The notes: generated by a model not told the origin, from the letters alone. 64,000 nt of DNA from JAGNRR01 sp965230665 (GCA_965230665.1 CBDDLM010000004.1:2976001-3040000); one strand, 5' to 3'. Numbered from the stretch's first letter, positions 35,334 to 44,553 are shown. Translations and numbers: made by a program.

Positions 35334-35908
35334 TGAGTACAGAAAAATACATACCAAGATTACAAAAGAAGTATTTGGAAGAAGTAGTTCCAGCTTTGAT
35401 GAAAAAGTTTGAATTCAAATCTTCTATGCAAACACCCAAACTTGAAAAAATTTGTTTGAATCAGGGTACCAAAGGTTCTGTAGCAGATAAGCGTTTGGTG
35501 GATAATGCTATTGAAGAAATGACAAATATTGCTGGTCAAAAAGCAGTTCCAACTTTATCGAAGAAGGATATTTCAAACTTTAAGTTACGTAAAGGAATGC
35601 CTGTAGGAGTTCGTGTAACTTTGAGAGGGCATAAAATGTGGGAATTCTTAGATCGATTTATTTCAGCAAGTTTACCTCGTGTTCGCGACTTTAAAGGAAT
35701 TAGCCATAAAGCATTTGACGGACGAGGGAACTATACCTTAGGTGTAACTGAGCAAATCATTTTCCCGGAAATTGATATTGATAAAATCAATAAAATTACG
35801 GGTATGGACATTACGTTTGTCACTTCTGGTAAAACAAATGAAGAAGCTTACGAATTACTTAGAGAGTTAGGAATGCCTTTCGATAACATAAATAAGAACG
35901 AAAATTAA
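35333..35908 (+). CDS. rplE: 50S ribosomal protein L5
   Basis: 191 residues. With L18 and 5S rRNA it forms the central protuberance. KLEKICLNQGTKGSVAD, GQKAVPTLSKKDISNFKLRKG, GVRVTLRG, GRGNYTLGVTEQIIFPEI and the C-terminal DITFVTS block match. It overlaps rplX by one base. Confidence 0.97.
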   Translation: MSTEKYIPRLQKKYLEEVVPALMKKFEFKSSMQTPKLEKICLNQGTKGSVADKRLVDNAIEEMTNIAGQKAVPTLSKKDISNFKLRKGMPVGVRVTLRGHKMWEFLDRFISASLPRVRDFKGISHKAFDGRGNYTLGVTEQIIFPEIDIDKINKITGMDITFVTSGKTNEEAYELLRELGMPFDNINKNEN

Positions 35909-35919
35909 TATAGACCAAT

Positions 35920-36189
35920 ATGGCAAAAGAATCAATAAAAGCGAGACAGCGCAAGAGAGAAAAAATGGTAGCGCAATATGCTGAGAAGCGAGCAAAGTTA
36001 AAAGCTGAAGGAAACTGGGAAGCTTTGGACTTATTACCTAAAAATTCTTCTAAAGTAAGATTGAAAAATCGTTGTGCGATCACAGGAAGAGGAAAAGGTT
36101 ATATCCGTTATTTTGGCGTATCACGTTTGGTATTCAGAGAAATGGCCTTAGATGGTAAGATTCCAGGTGTTAAAAAAGCGAGCTGGTAG
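35920..36189 (+). CDS. rpsN: 30S ribosomal protein S14 (zinc-independent form)
   Basis: 89 residues. This is the long C-minus form: only one Cys is present (in NRCAITGR), so the CxxC zinc ribbon of the short form is absent. KARQRKREKMVAQ at the start and SRLVFREMALDGKIPGVKKASW at the end are typical. It is followed by an 88-base gap, the longest inside the spc part. Confidence 0.97.
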   Translation: MAKESIKARQRKREKMVAQYAEKRAKLKAEGNWEALDLLPKNSSKVRLKNRCAITGRGKGYIRYFGVSRLVFREMALDGKIPGVKKASW

Positions 36190-36277
36190 TATTCTTACTG
36201 CTTTATAAAAGAATAAATGGAATAGTTAAGTAGTAAAACTAAACTGACTAAACAATAAAAAATAAAACAAACAAAAA

Positions 36278-36676
36278 ATGGTAACAGATCCAATAGCAGA
36301 TTATCTAACAAGAATACGTAACGCACAAATGGCGCAACATCGTATTGTAGAAATTCCTGCATCTAATTTGAAAAAGAATATGACTGAAATTCTTTACAAG
36401 AAAGGTTATATTTTGAAGTATAAGTTTGAAGATGATAATAAGCAAGGGCTTATAAAAATTGCATTAAAATATGATGCGGTAACTAAAGAACCTGCAATAC
36501 GTGGTTTGGACCGTATTAGTCGTCCTGGATTACGTCGTTATGCTAAACCAGCAGAAATTCGTCGTGTAAAGAATGGTTTAGGAATCGCGATTGTTTCAAC
36601 TTCAAAAGGTGTAATGACGGATAAAGAAGCTAAGGCTAATAACGTAGGTGGAGAAGTTCTTTGCCAAGTATATTAA
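36278..36676 (+). CDS. rpsH: 30S ribosomal protein S8
   Basis: 132 residues, normal length. Binds central-domain 16S rRNA; in E. coli it also represses the spc operon. DPIADYLTRIRNAQ at the start, GLDRISRPGLRRYA and GLGIAIVSTSKGVMTDKEA at the end are the family blocks. The 88-base leader is AT-rich with no clear S8-site seen. Confidence 0.97.
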   Translation: MVTDPIADYLTRIRNAQMAQHRIVEIPASNLKKNMTEILYKKGYILKYKFEDDNKQGLIKIALKYDAVTKEPAIRGLDRISRPGLRRYAKPAEIRRVKNGLGIAIVSTSKGVMTDKEAKANNVGGEVLCQVY

Positions 36677-36698
36677 TAATTATTAAAAAGAAGAGATT

Positions 36699-37253
36699 AT
36701 GTCAAGAATAGGAAAAGCACCCATTTCAATGCCAGATGGCGTTACCGTAAAGCATGACGGTAATATGGTTACCGTTAAAGGAGCTAAGGGCGAATTGACG
36801 CAAGAAATATCACCGAATTTATCTATTGAAATAGAAGAAGGTGAATTAACTGTAGTAAGAAAAGATGAGTCAAAAGATACACGTTCTAAGCACGGCTTAT
36901 ACCGTTCGTTAATCAGCAATATGATTGAAGGAGTAACAAATGGTTACACTAGAACGTTGGAGTTGGTTGGTGTAGGTTATAAAGCTGCGAACCAAGGAAA
37001 TATATTAGATTTAGCATTAGGCTATTCTCATAATATTATTGTTGAGATTCCCGCAGAACTTAAAGTATCGACTGAAACTCAAAAAGGTCAGCCACCTCGT
37101 GTTATACTAGAAGGTATTGATAAGCAGTTAATTGGTCAAGTAGCAGCAAAAATTCGTAGCTTACGTAAACCTGAGCCATATAAAGGTAAGGGGGTACGTT
37201 ACCAAGGAGAATATATTAGACGTAAAGCTGGTAAAGCAGCAGGTGCGGCTTAA
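36699..37253 (+). CDS. rplF: 50S ribosomal protein L6
   Basis: 184 residues, two similar domains. Sits near the sarcin-ricin loop. MSRIGKAPISMPDGV, KHGLYRSLISNMIEGV, ELVGVGYKA and the C-terminal KPEPYKGKGVRYQGEYIRRKAGK are diagnostic. 22 bp after rpsH. Confidence 0.98.
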   Translation: MSRIGKAPISMPDGVTVKHDGNMVTVKGAKGELTQEISPNLSIEIEEGELTVVRKDESKDTRSKHGLYRSLISNMIEGVTNGYTRTLELVGVGYKAANQGNILDLALGYSHNIIVEIPAELKVSTETQKGQPPRVILEGIDKQLIGQVAAKIRSLRKPEPYKGKGVRYQGEYIRRKAGKAAGAA

Positions 37254-37281
37254 TTAAAATAAGTAAAAAAGATTTTTAGAA

Positions 37282-37644
37282 ATGAGTAAATTAGATCCAA
37301 AAGTAGTCAGACGACAAAAGCTAAGATGGCGTGTACGCTCTAAGGTGAGCGGGACACAGGAGAAGCCACGTCTGTCAGTATTTAGAAGCAACAAAGGCAT
37401 ATATGCTCAGTTGATTAATGATAAAGATGGTACGACTTTGGCTGCAGCAAGTTATCTTGACAAGGACTTAGCAAGCTTCAAAGGAACCAAATTAGAGCAA
37501 AGCGCGGAAGTTGGAAAAGCAATTGCGGCAAAAGCAAAATCAGCAGGTATTGAACATGTTGTATTTGACAGAAGTGGTTACTTATACCATGGACGCATTA
37601 AAGCATTAGCAGAAGCTGCTCGTGAGGGAGGACTTAAATTTTAA
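37282..37644 (+). CDS. rplR: 50S ribosomal protein L18
   Basis: 120 residues. Binds 5S rRNA. RRQKLRWRVRSKVSGT, RLSVFRSNKGIYAQLI, AKAKSAGIEHVVFDRSGYLYHGR and EAAREGGLKF match the family closely. Normal length. Confidence 0.97.
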   Translation: MSKLDPKVVRRQKLRWRVRSKVSGTQEKPRLSVFRSNKGIYAQLINDKDGTTLAAASYLDKDLASFKGTKLEQSAEVGKAIAAKAKSAGIEHVVFDRSGYLYHGRIKALAEAAREGGLKF

Positions 37645-37662
37645 TAATAAAGAAAGAAGGAA

Positions 37663-38184
37663 ATGAAACCAAGAGATAATAAACCACAACCTAAAGCTGG
37701 CGAAATAGAATTACAAGATAAAGTAGTATCTATAAATCGTGTAGTAAAAACAACTAAAGGTGGACGTACATTTAGCTTTTCTGCTCTTGTAGTAGTAGGA
37801 AATGGACAAGGTATTGTAGGCCAAGGTATGGGTAAAGCAAAAGAGGTTCAAAAAGCGATTCAGAAGGGAATTGATGATGCGAAGAAAAATTTGAAAACAA
37901 TTCCTCTTCATAATGGTACCATCCCTCATGAAGTATTTTTGAAAGCAGGAGCTGCAAGAGTATTGATTAAGCCAGCTTCACCTGGTACGGGTGTAATTGC
38001 TGGAGGTAGTATGCGTGCTGTATTAGAGGCTGCAGGAATTAAAGATGTATTTGCAAAATCTTATGGTTCTAATAATCCTCAGAATGTAGTTAAAGCTACT
38101 TTCAAAGCGTTGGATTTGATGCGTTCACCTATGACAGTTGCTAAAGACAGAAACGTTGACTTGAAAACCGTTTTTAACGGATAA
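37663..38184 (+). CDS. rpsE: 30S ribosomal protein S5
   Basis: 173 residues. Shapes decoding fidelity and the mRNA entrance. The dsRBD-like N-terminal domain (VSINRVVKTTKGGRTFSFSALVVVGNGQG) and the C-terminal GTGVIAGGSMRAVLEAAGI and DVFAKSYGSNNPQN blocks are present. 11 bp precede rpmD. Confidence 0.97.
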   Translation: MKPRDNKPQPKAGEIELQDKVVSINRVVKTTKGGRTFSFSALVVVGNGQGIVGQGMGKAKEVQKAIQKGIDDAKKNLKTIPLHNGTIPHEVFLKAGAARVLIKPASPGTGVIAGGSMRAVLEAAGIKDVFAKSYGSNNPQNVVKATFKALDLMRSPMTVAKDRNVDLKTVFNG

Positions 38185-38195
38185 AAACTAACAAC

Positions 38196-38372
38196 ATGGC
38201 CAAAGTAAAGATAACACAGGTAAAGAGCGCTATTGATCGCTCACAAAGACAAAAAGATACTTTGAAGGCTTTAGGTCTAAGAAGAATCAATCATACAGTG
38301 GAAAAAGAGGAAACTCCTCAAATCATGGGTATGATCAAGAAAGTAGAACATTTAGTTACAATAGAAAAATAA
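38196..38372 (+). CDS. rpmD: 50S ribosomal protein L30
   Basis: 58 residues, read directly from the sequence in the gap between rpsE and rplO: MAKVKITQVKSAIDRS, then QKDTLKALGLRRINHTVEK and the ending MIKKVEHLVTIEK. All three blocks are typical of bacterial L30. It fills the expected position between rpsE and rplO, 11 bp after the former and 6 bp before the latter. Confidence 0.95.
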   Translation: MAKVKITQVKSAIDRSQRQKDTLKALGLRRINHTVEKEETPQIMGMIKKVEHLVTIEK

Positions 38373-38378
38373 GAAAAG

Positions 38379-38828
38379 ATGAAACTTCATACATTAAGAC
38401 CCGCTAAAGGCGCGAAGATTAATCCTAAGAAAAGAGTAGGTCGTGGACAAGGCTCTGGAAAAGGAGGTACGGCTACACGTGGTAATAAAGGTGCTCAATC
38501 AAGAGCAAACTATAAGGTAAAGCGTCATAGTGAAGGTGGTCAGATGCCGTTACAACGTCGTGTGCCAAAACGTGGTTTCAAGAATATTAATCGAATTGAC
38601 TATAAAACGTTCAATTTAGATCAAATAGAGAAAATCGCTGAAAAGTACGAATTGTCAGAATTTACGGCAGAAAATTTGTACATTCACAAATTCATAAACC
38701 GCACGGATAAGATCAAAATCTTAGGAAGAGGAGAGGTATCTAAAGCATATACATTTAAAGTAAATGCTGTTACTGAAACTGCTAAGAAAGCGATTGAAGA
38801 GAAAGGCGGTACGATAGAATTAATTTAA
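38379..38828 (+). CDS. rplO: 50S ribosomal protein L15
   Basis: 149 residues. Late assembly protein of the large subunit. The Gly/Arg-rich N-terminus (RVGRGQGSGKGGTATRGNKG and SRANYKVKRHSEGGQMPLQ) and VPKRGFKN are diagnostic. The C-terminal domain ends with ETAKKAIEEKGGTIELI. 42 bp before secY. Confidence 0.97.
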   Translation: MKLHTLRPAKGAKINPKKRVGRGQGSGKGGTATRGNKGAQSRANYKVKRHSEGGQMPLQRRVPKRGFKNINRIDYKTFNLDQIEKIAEKYELSEFTAENLYIHKFINRTDKIKILGRGEVSKAYTFKVNAVTETAKKAIEEKGGTIELI

Positions 38829-38870
38829 GAACTATAGGCTGGCAATAGGCTAGATAATTATAAAGAGATA

Positions 38871-40220
38871 ATGAAAAAATTTATAAACACCTTAAAGAAC
38901 ATTTGGAGCATAGAAGATTTGCGCAAGCGAATCATTTTTACGCTAGCCCTATTGTTGATTTATCGTCTTGGTGTACAAATCGTATTACCGGGTATTGATG
39001 CAAATATTTTATCTAGTTTGACACCTGCTGCGCAGGATGGCTTGCTTGGAATGATTAACATGTTTGCTGGAGGTGCCTTTTCTAAGGCTTCAATTTTTGC
39101 CTTAGGGATTATGCCATATATCTCTGCTAGTATTGCGATGCAATTAGCGCAAATTGCAGTGCCGCAGATTCAAAAACTTCAGAAAGAGGAAAGTGGCCGT
39201 AAGAAGGTACAGATGTACACACGTTACTTAACTGTAATTGTTACCCTCTTCCAATCTATTGGTTATATTTCCTTCATTCGTCAACAATACGGACCGGCTA
39301 TTGTAAACGATAGCTTTATCTGGATGGTAACAACAGTTATCGTTCTAGTAAGTGGCACCTTATTCGTTATGTGGATGGGTGAGAAAATCACTGATAAAGG
39401 TATTGGTAACGGTACCTCATTACTGATCATGGCAGGGATTATAGCCCGTTTTATTCCTTTAACTACACAAGAATACTTCAGTAAAGCTGATGGTGGTGGT
39501 GGGATGCTTATTTTCTTAATCGAAATAGCTGTTATGATTATCGTAATCATGGCCATTGTATTACTTTCTCAAGCTGTTCGTAGAATTCCTATTAATTACG
39601 CTCGTCGTATGGTAGGAGCTTCTAGTGTTAAAGACGTAAGTGGTAATCGTGACTTTATTCCTTTGAAAGTAAATAGTGCGGGTGTAATGCCTATCATTTT
39701 CGCTCAGGCGATCATGTTTATTCCTTCTATGTTTGCTGGGTTTTCTGACAACCCGGACTCTTGGGTAGCAGGTTTATCAGATTACACATCGCTTGGCTAT
39801 AATGCAATTTACTTTGTAATGGTTGTTGGGTTTACTTATCTATATACAGCTATTATTATTAATCCTCAGCAAATGGCGGATGATCTTAAGCGTAATAATG
39901 CATTTATACCAGGAGTAAAACCTGGGACAGATACCTCTAACTTCATAGGTATGGTATTAGATCGTATTACGTTGCCAGGTGCGGTGTTCTTAGCAGTTAT
40001 TGGTATTATGCCTGGAATTGCAGCTTTATTTGGTGTGACACAAGGTTTTGCTCAGTTTTATGGTGGTACTTCAATGTTGATTGCCGTTCAAGTAATATTG
40101 GACACTTTACAACAAATAGAATCACACTTATTAATGCGTCACTACGATGGGTTAACGGAAACGGGTAGAATCGGTGGGCGTCAGCCAAGAACAACACCTA
40201 CTCAAGTGGTTAACGGTTAA
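38871..40220 (+). CDS. secY: Preprotein translocase subunit SecY
   Basis: 449 residues, about ten membrane helices, forming the Sec channel with SecE/SecG. The N-terminal TLKNIWSIEDLRKRIIFTL, LPGIDANIL, MPYISASIAMQLAQ and the cytoplasmic loop with NPQQMADDLKRNNAFIPGVKPG, where ribosomes and SecA bind, are all in place. It ends the operon here: a terminator follows within 26 bp, and no map, infA, rpmJ or alpha-operon gene comes after it. Confidence 0.98.
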   Translation: MKKFINTLKNIWSIEDLRKRIIFTLALLLIYRLGVQIVLPGIDANILSSLTPAAQDGLLGMINMFAGGAFSKASIFALGIMPYISASIAMQLAQIAVPQIQKLQKEESGRKKVQMYTRYLTVIVTLFQSIGYISFIRQQYGPAIVNDSFIWMVTTVIVLVSGTLFVMWMGEKITDKGIGNGTSLLIMAGIIARFIPLTTQEYFSKADGGGGMLIFLIEIAVMIIVIMAIVLLSQAVRRIPINYARRMVGASSVKDVSGNRDFIPLKVNSAGVMPIIFAQAIMFIPSMFAGFSDNPDSWVAGLSDYTSLGYNAIYFVMVVGFTYLYTAIIINPQQMADDLKRNNAFIPGVKPGTDTSNFIGMVLDRITLPGAVFLAVIGIMPGIAALFGVTQGFAQFYGGTSMLIAVQVILDTLQQIESHLLMRHYDGLTETGRIGGRQPRTTPTQVVNG

Positions 40221-40245
40221 AAAGTATTCTTTTAAAAAGATATTT

Positions 40246-40275
40246 AATCCTCGATTTCGGTCGAGGATTTTTGTA
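40246..40275 (+). terminator. Terminator of the S10-spc operon
   Basis: A 9-bp stem (AATCCTCGA with TCGAGGATT), a TTTCGG loop and T-run, starting 26 bp after the secY stop. Confidence 0.92.
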
Positions 40276-40646
40276 TTTTATAACTGTTTATAGTTTAGCT
40301 AAGATTTCAAAACTGAAAATTACTATTGGCTGGATAGGGTCGTTTTGATATTTGATAATATCAAAAATCTAATATTATAGAAGTTATACGAATTCTTATT
40401 TTGTGAATAATAGAAATTTTTCCAACCGTCATTTCAGAGTCTGATACCCTTTGATTTATTTATTGAAAAAGAAAACATTGTTCAGTTTACGAGTTGAACA
40501 ATATAGCTACATCTAAAGGAGTGCATTCTTTATCTAAGATAGAGAAGAAAATAGAGTAGTACAGTTTAGTCGCAAAGTGAAATGACTTGATTGCTTAGCA
40601 TTTTACTTAATAGTGGGTGGTTCGCCAATATCTTCTAGATGGGGGA
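40276..40646. other. Intergenic region with several palindromes, no gene seen
   Basis: AT-rich, no protein-like reading frame. It holds a perfect 10-bp inverted repeat TTTTGATATT/AATATCAAAA with a 4-base loop (40343-40366), a perfect 8-bp repeat ATTGTTCA/TGAACAAT with a 10-base loop (40477-40502), and a near-perfect 10-bp one (40526-40546). It could encode a structured RNA or regulator sites, but neither is shown. Confidence 0.5.
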
Positions 40647-40647
40647 A

Positions 40648-40681
40648 TAAAAAAACTTCAAGCTTTCACTTGAAGTTTTTT

Positions 40682-40682
<1 letters not shown>
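40648..40682 (-). terminator. Terminator of tRNA-Met
   Basis: A perfect 12-bp stem AAAAACTTCAAG/CTTGAAGTTTTT with a 6-base loop. On the minus strand it begins directly after the tRNA and runs out in T residues; it can work in both directions. Confidence 0.88.
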
Positions 40683-40758
<76 letters not shown>

Positions 40759-40767
40759 AAAGGAGTG

Positions 40768-40775
40768 CAAATGTA
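40768..40775 (-). promoter_or_regulatory. -7 promoter element of tRNA-Met
   Basis: TACATTTG on the minus strand, an exact match, ends 9 bases before the tRNA and stops just short of the rlmH stop codon. The identical octamer precedes tRNA-Pro. Confidence 0.5.
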
Positions 40776-40776
40776 A

Positions 40777-41253
40777 TTAATCATGATGATATTTTTCACC
40801 ATTTAAGATAGAAAATGCACGATAGATTTGTTCTATTATAAGAAGTTTTACAATGCGATGGGGTAGGGTCAGTTTAGAGAGTGATAAAGTTAGATTTGCT
40901 CGCTTTCTAAGTTCGTTATCAGGCCCAAATGCTCCTGCTATCAAAATAATTATCTTGCCCTTATTGGATAATTGCCATTGATTAAACTGTTCAGCTAATT
41001 GTACAGATCGGACCTCTTTACCACGTTCGTCTAAAAGGACTAAAAAGTCATTGGGTTTAAGATACTTATCAATAAGCTTCCACTCCCTGCTCTTAATTTC
41101 TTCTTGTGAGCTCTTTTTAGAGCTAAGCTTACTATTATCAATAGTCTTAAGATCAAACGAAGCATAACGTTTAATACGCTGTTCATAATCAAGGATCGAT
41201 GAACTAAAATCATTCTTCCCTGATTTTTCTAAGGTCCATAATTCAATTTTCAT
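40777..41253 (-). CDS. rlmH: 23S rRNA (pseudouridine-1915 N3)-methyltransferase RlmH
   Basis: 158 residues from the ATG at 41253 (MKIELWTLEKSGK); the earlier start at 41277 adds an unlikely eight residues. A small SPOUT-fold enzyme that methylates pseudouridine 1915 in helix 69 using S-adenosylmethionine. DFLVLLDERGKEVRS, IILIAGAFGPDNELR, LTLSLSKLTLPHRIVKLLIIEQIYRAFSI and the final GEKYHHD are the conserved knot and C-terminal residues. Length is normal. tRNA-Met lies 18 bp downstream. Confidence 0.95.
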   Translation of the reverse strand: MKIELWTLEKSGKNDFSSSILDYEQRIKRYASFDLKTIDNSKLSSKKSSQEEIKSREWKLIDKYLKPNDFLVLLDERGKEVRSVQLAEQFNQWQLSNKGKIIILIAGAFGPDNELRKRANLTLSLSKLTLPHRIVKLLIIEQIYRAFSILNGEKYHHD

Positions 41254-41271
41254 TTTTTCTTTAAATAAGAA

Positions 41272-41301
41272 TTGCAAAGGTGAGATTTTATTTTATATTT
41301 G
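41272..41301 (+). promoter_or_regulatory. Promoter of tRNA-Arg
   Basis: TTG (41272-41274), 19 bases, TATATTTG (41294-41301). Both elements and spacing fit; the tRNA starts 19 bases later. Confidence 0.65.
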
Positions 41302-41320
41302 CCCTCCGTTCGATCGGAAT

Positions 41321-41394
41321 GGCTGCGTAGCTCAACTGAATAGAGCATCTGACTACGGATCAGAAGGTTTTAGGTTTGAATCCTAACGCGGTCA
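41321..41394 (+). tRNA. tRNA-Arg (anticodon ACG)
   Basis: 74 bases on the plus strand: acceptor GGCTGCG/CGCGGTC with G-U pairs, anticodon arm TCTGA-CTACGGA-TCAGA giving ACG, T-loop TTTGAAT. ACG is normally edited to ICG. CCA is not encoded. Confidence 0.93.
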
Positions 41395-41397
41395 CAC

Positions 41398-41431
41398 AAA
41401 ACACCCTTGTATAACAAGGGTGTTTTTATTT
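41398..41431 (+). terminator. Terminator of tRNA-Arg
   Basis: A stem ACACCCTTGT/ACAAGGGTGT (10 bp), ATA loop, then a T-run. Confidence 0.9.
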
Positions 41432-41487
41432 TCGTGATAATTCTCTAGAATAAGAGGAATTACATAATATTAGTGCACAGTCTAGTT

Positions 41488-44400
41488 TTACCTGACAATG
41501 GTTACATCTCCCTTATGACTAAATTCTTGCTTCGTATTCGGGTTGCTATATCGCACTAAGTAGAAATAAGTACCGATAGGTTGGTCTTCATTCTGTAGTT
41601 TGCCATTCCAACCTTCTTGATAATTACTTGTGCCAAACACTTCTTGCCCCCATCGATTAAATACCTTAAACGAATAGTTTATAGGAGGGAAAATACACCG
41701 TAGGATGGGCTTAAAAATTTCGTTTTTAGTATCACCGTTAGGACTGAACGCATTTGGGATAAAGATATTACAGTTACATTCTTTAATACCTATAAGGATA
41801 CTATCTGAAACTGGGCCGCAAGGAGGTAGCGTCACCGAAGCGATATATAAACCAGCTTCATGAAGAGGTCTAACCGCAGTGGTTACGTTATCGTTCCAAG
41901 TATAAGTAGTATTAGGATTACCAATAGAGATATCAACTGTAATGGATGTCCCCTCACAAAGAACACTGTCAGCAGGTAGCGTTACAGTTGGTGGACTAAC
42001 CAGAGAAAGTGTTGTCTCTATTATGCTATCGCAACCTTGCGTCGAAGTGAATCTAGATGGATAGACCCCTGCTGTACTCACACTTCTATTGTCTGGTAGT
42101 AGGTAAGTGTCTCCAGAGCAAATATCCGCCGATACCGTTTGTAGTATTGGATTTATAACGGTTAGAATGGTTGTAATAAGTGAGTCACAGCCATATTGGT
42201 TTGTAAAAGAATCTATATAAGTGCCGGCATTGGAAACAACGATATTGCTGGGTAACGTATAAGAAGATCCACTACAAATAGATGCCTGAGTTGTACTAGA
42301 ATGACTTGGGTGGTCTTTAAGAACAACTGTTGAGTTATTGGTTGTATCCAAGTAAATTCCTGGTACAGTAAGTGTATCACCATTCAGTATATAGTAGGCC
42401 GAAGGGCATTTATAAATAGTTGTATCACCACAGGATATCTGAAAATGAAGTGTTGTACTTTGTAGTTGACAGGGAATATTTTTTAAAACGGTAATCGAAT
42501 AGGTGTTATTAGGTGTTAAATTACTTAGGGTATCCACATAAGTTCCTAATGGTGGTGAACTTGATTGCAGCAGAGTGCCTGTTATAGAATCGTGCCAGTT
42601 GAAGGTGTATGTTGCTGTAACGTCCGGATTTAGGATAGTAACGAGCATAGAATCTGGACAAAGGGAATCTAGTTGTAGCTGAATCGTATTACTATCACAA
42701 GGGATAACGTAATCAACTGTGGCAACGAACTGATCACCACAAACGTAAAATTTATTATTTAAAGAGTTGTAGACAATATCATATACGGAATGACCAGAAT
42801 GACCAGGTATAACGAAAGGATTACCACTAGCTACAAAATTTGTTCCATCAAAATCATACTTTAATATGTTACCATTCGGTCCACCTATAAAAACTTCATC
42901 GCATTCATTCGTTTCAATTCCTCCTTGCATTTTAGGAGTTTGGCCTGGTATCGTTATTGCGGATCCTACGTTGGTGCCATTAGTAGTATTAATTGCTTTA
43001 AGATGGAAACCGTCATAATAAAATAAGTAATCGTTATTTGCAGCTAGGGCATTATAACCATTTGAGAAAGAGTTAGCCGCAACATAAGGTTTGTTCTGCT
43101 GTTCTCCCATAGTAAGGTATCCAGAAGGAACATTCCATAGGTTGCCATTATAGGCTGCATTTATTTTCAGAATATCATTTGCAACTGCTCCCGCAGAGAA
43201 AAGAGCATATACCTCATTATTTGGCCCAAGTGCTGCACTAGCTAGATCCTGTGCGAGACCCGGTAAACCAGTTGCATTCGAAATTGCAACAACACCTGTA
43301 GTAGTGTCTACGATACCAAAATTAATATTAGAAGATGTGCCACCACCCATTCCTACTACAGATCCAGTAATACAATTGAATTTCATATCCCAAATCTCTC
43401 TGAATTGATTATTGGCTCCCGTGATAAAATTATCGTAGTTGCCGGCAGGATCTAAACGTATTATTTGAGCACCTGATGATAAGCCCAGTCCTTGGCTCAT
43501 ATAAGTTTTACCAGAGAATTTGTCTACTACAAGATTCCCTACACGGCTATAGCTTGTTGATGAAGGGCTAGAGCTCCAGACCGGTGCGACTAAAACTCCA
43601 GAGAAGGTCCATAATAATACTCCATTCGGGTCATATTTTGCTATTTTAGAAAATGAGTTTGGAGTTGATCCAATATTTCCACCACCACCAATTACAAATA
43701 GGTTTCCATCAATATCAAAGTCTACATCATAAGCTTTATTCTCACCTCCGGTCGTACCTGTAGAACCAGATAAACTTGTATTCGTAGTTACCCATGGGTC
43801 TATTATGAGCGGTCGAAGAGGGTCAATTGGTTTTGAAGGTTTAAAGCTGATGATATTATGTTGTAATGAATAGTTTATACTCACGGGTTCGCCATTTTTA
43901 TAATAAGCCTTTAGGTTACCTTCCCACATATCCTCAATATCCGTTTTTAAAATTATTTTCTTCGCGTTGAGCATGGATAGGCTATTCTGTCCTTTATACT
44001 GGAACTGAATTTGTTTAATATCAGCACCAGGCTCTAAAAACAAAGTATATTCCAAACCACCTTTTGGGTGCAATTCGAATAGGACATCAATCCCATCATA
44101 TATATTGTTGTAACGAATACTTCTAAAACCGTAGGAATTGTATTTTTTGTCGCCATAGGTTATATAATGTGAGCTCCTGCCATTCGGAGTAATTGTTGCA
44201 TTTTTGTTCGCACCAATCCACTCTAAACTGACCCAATTATCGATTCTATTATGAATGTTATGTCGTTCACTTTCTTCATTTAGTTGTTCCGTAGTAAGTT
44301 CTTTATATTCCTTCTTCAGGCTAAGTTTACTTAGTCTGAAAGTAAATCCTTTGTCAGAAAGGTATATTTCATTACCAGCATGGATATAAGCAAAATCAGA

Positions 44401-44553
44401 AACAATATTTTGAGGTGTATAGGAATCAAATTGTCCGTTATTCTGAATGAATAGCTTAGTACCAAAAATTTCAGAAGTACTCCAACTATGCCTTTGAGCG
44501 TTTGACATTAAAGCAATAGAAGAGAAGAGGAAAAAGAAAAGATTTTTTTTCAT
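41488..44553 (-). CDS. Large T9SS type B cargo with DUF7948-like N-terminus
   Basis: 1021 residues from the ATG at 44553 (MKKNLFFFLFSSIALMSNAQ signal peptide); an earlier start at 44601 is rejected. The N-terminal part (FIQNNGQFDS, IYLSDKGFTFRL, YNNIYDGIDVLFELHPKGGLEYTLFLEPGADI) matches the module found in many secreted SBBP proteins, here called DUF7948 from memory. Propeller-like repeats follow (~270-640), then two Cys units (ICSGSSYTLP...GCDSL, ICSGDTYLLP...GCDSI) similar to the 49-aa repeats at 4570, and an Ig-like stretch. The end is a type B domain (NAFSPNGDTKNEIF, FNRWGQEVF, GTYFYLVRY). Presumably surface-anchored; function unknown. Confidence 0.87.
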   Translation of the reverse strand: MKKNLFFFLFSSIALMSNAQRHSWSTSEIFGTKLFIQNNGQFDSYTPQNIVSDFAYIHAGNEIYLSDKGFTFRLSKLSLKKEYKELTTEQLNEESERHNIHNRIDNWVSLEWIGANKNATITPNGRSSHYITYGDKKYNSYGFRSIRYNNIYDGIDVLFELHPKGGLEYTLFLEPGADIKQIQFQYKGQNSLSMLNAKKIILKTDIEDMWEGNLKAYYKNGEPVSINYSLQHNIISFKPSKPIDPLRPLIIDPWVTTNTSLSGSTGTTGGENKAYDVDFDIDGNLFVIGGGGNIGSTPNSFSKIAKYDPNGVLLWTFSGVLVAPVWSSSPSSTSYSRVGNLVVDKFSGKTYMSQGLGLSSGAQIIRLDPAGNYDNFITGANNQFREIWDMKFNCITGSVVGMGGGTSSNINFGIVDTTTGVVAISNATGLPGLAQDLASAALGPNNEVYALFSAGAVANDILKINAAYNGNLWNVPSGYLTMGEQQNKPYVAANSFSNGYNALAANNDYLFYYDGFHLKAINTTNGTNVGSAITIPGQTPKMQGGIETNECDEVFIGGPNGNILKYDFDGTNFVASGNPFVIPGHSGHSVYDIVYNSLNNKFYVCGDQFVATVDYVIPCDSNTIQLQLDSLCPDSMLVTILNPDVTATYTFNWHDSITGTLLQSSSPPLGTYVDTLSNLTPNNTYSITVLKNIPCQLQSTTLHFQISCGDTTIYKCPSAYYILNGDTLTVPGIYLDTTNNSTVVLKDHPSHSSTTQASICSGSSYTLPSNIVVSNAGTYIDSFTNQYGCDSLITTILTVINPILQTVSADICSGDTYLLPDNRSVSTAGVYPSRFTSTQGCDSIIETTLSLVSPPTVTLPADSVLCEGTSITVDISIGNPNTTYTWNDNVTTAVRPLHEAGLYIASVTLPPCGPVSDSILIGIKECNCNIFIPNAFSPNGDTKNEIFKPILRCIFPPINYSFKVFNRWGQEVFGTSNYQEGWNGKLQNEDQPIGTYFYLVRYSNPNTKQEFSHKGDVTIVR

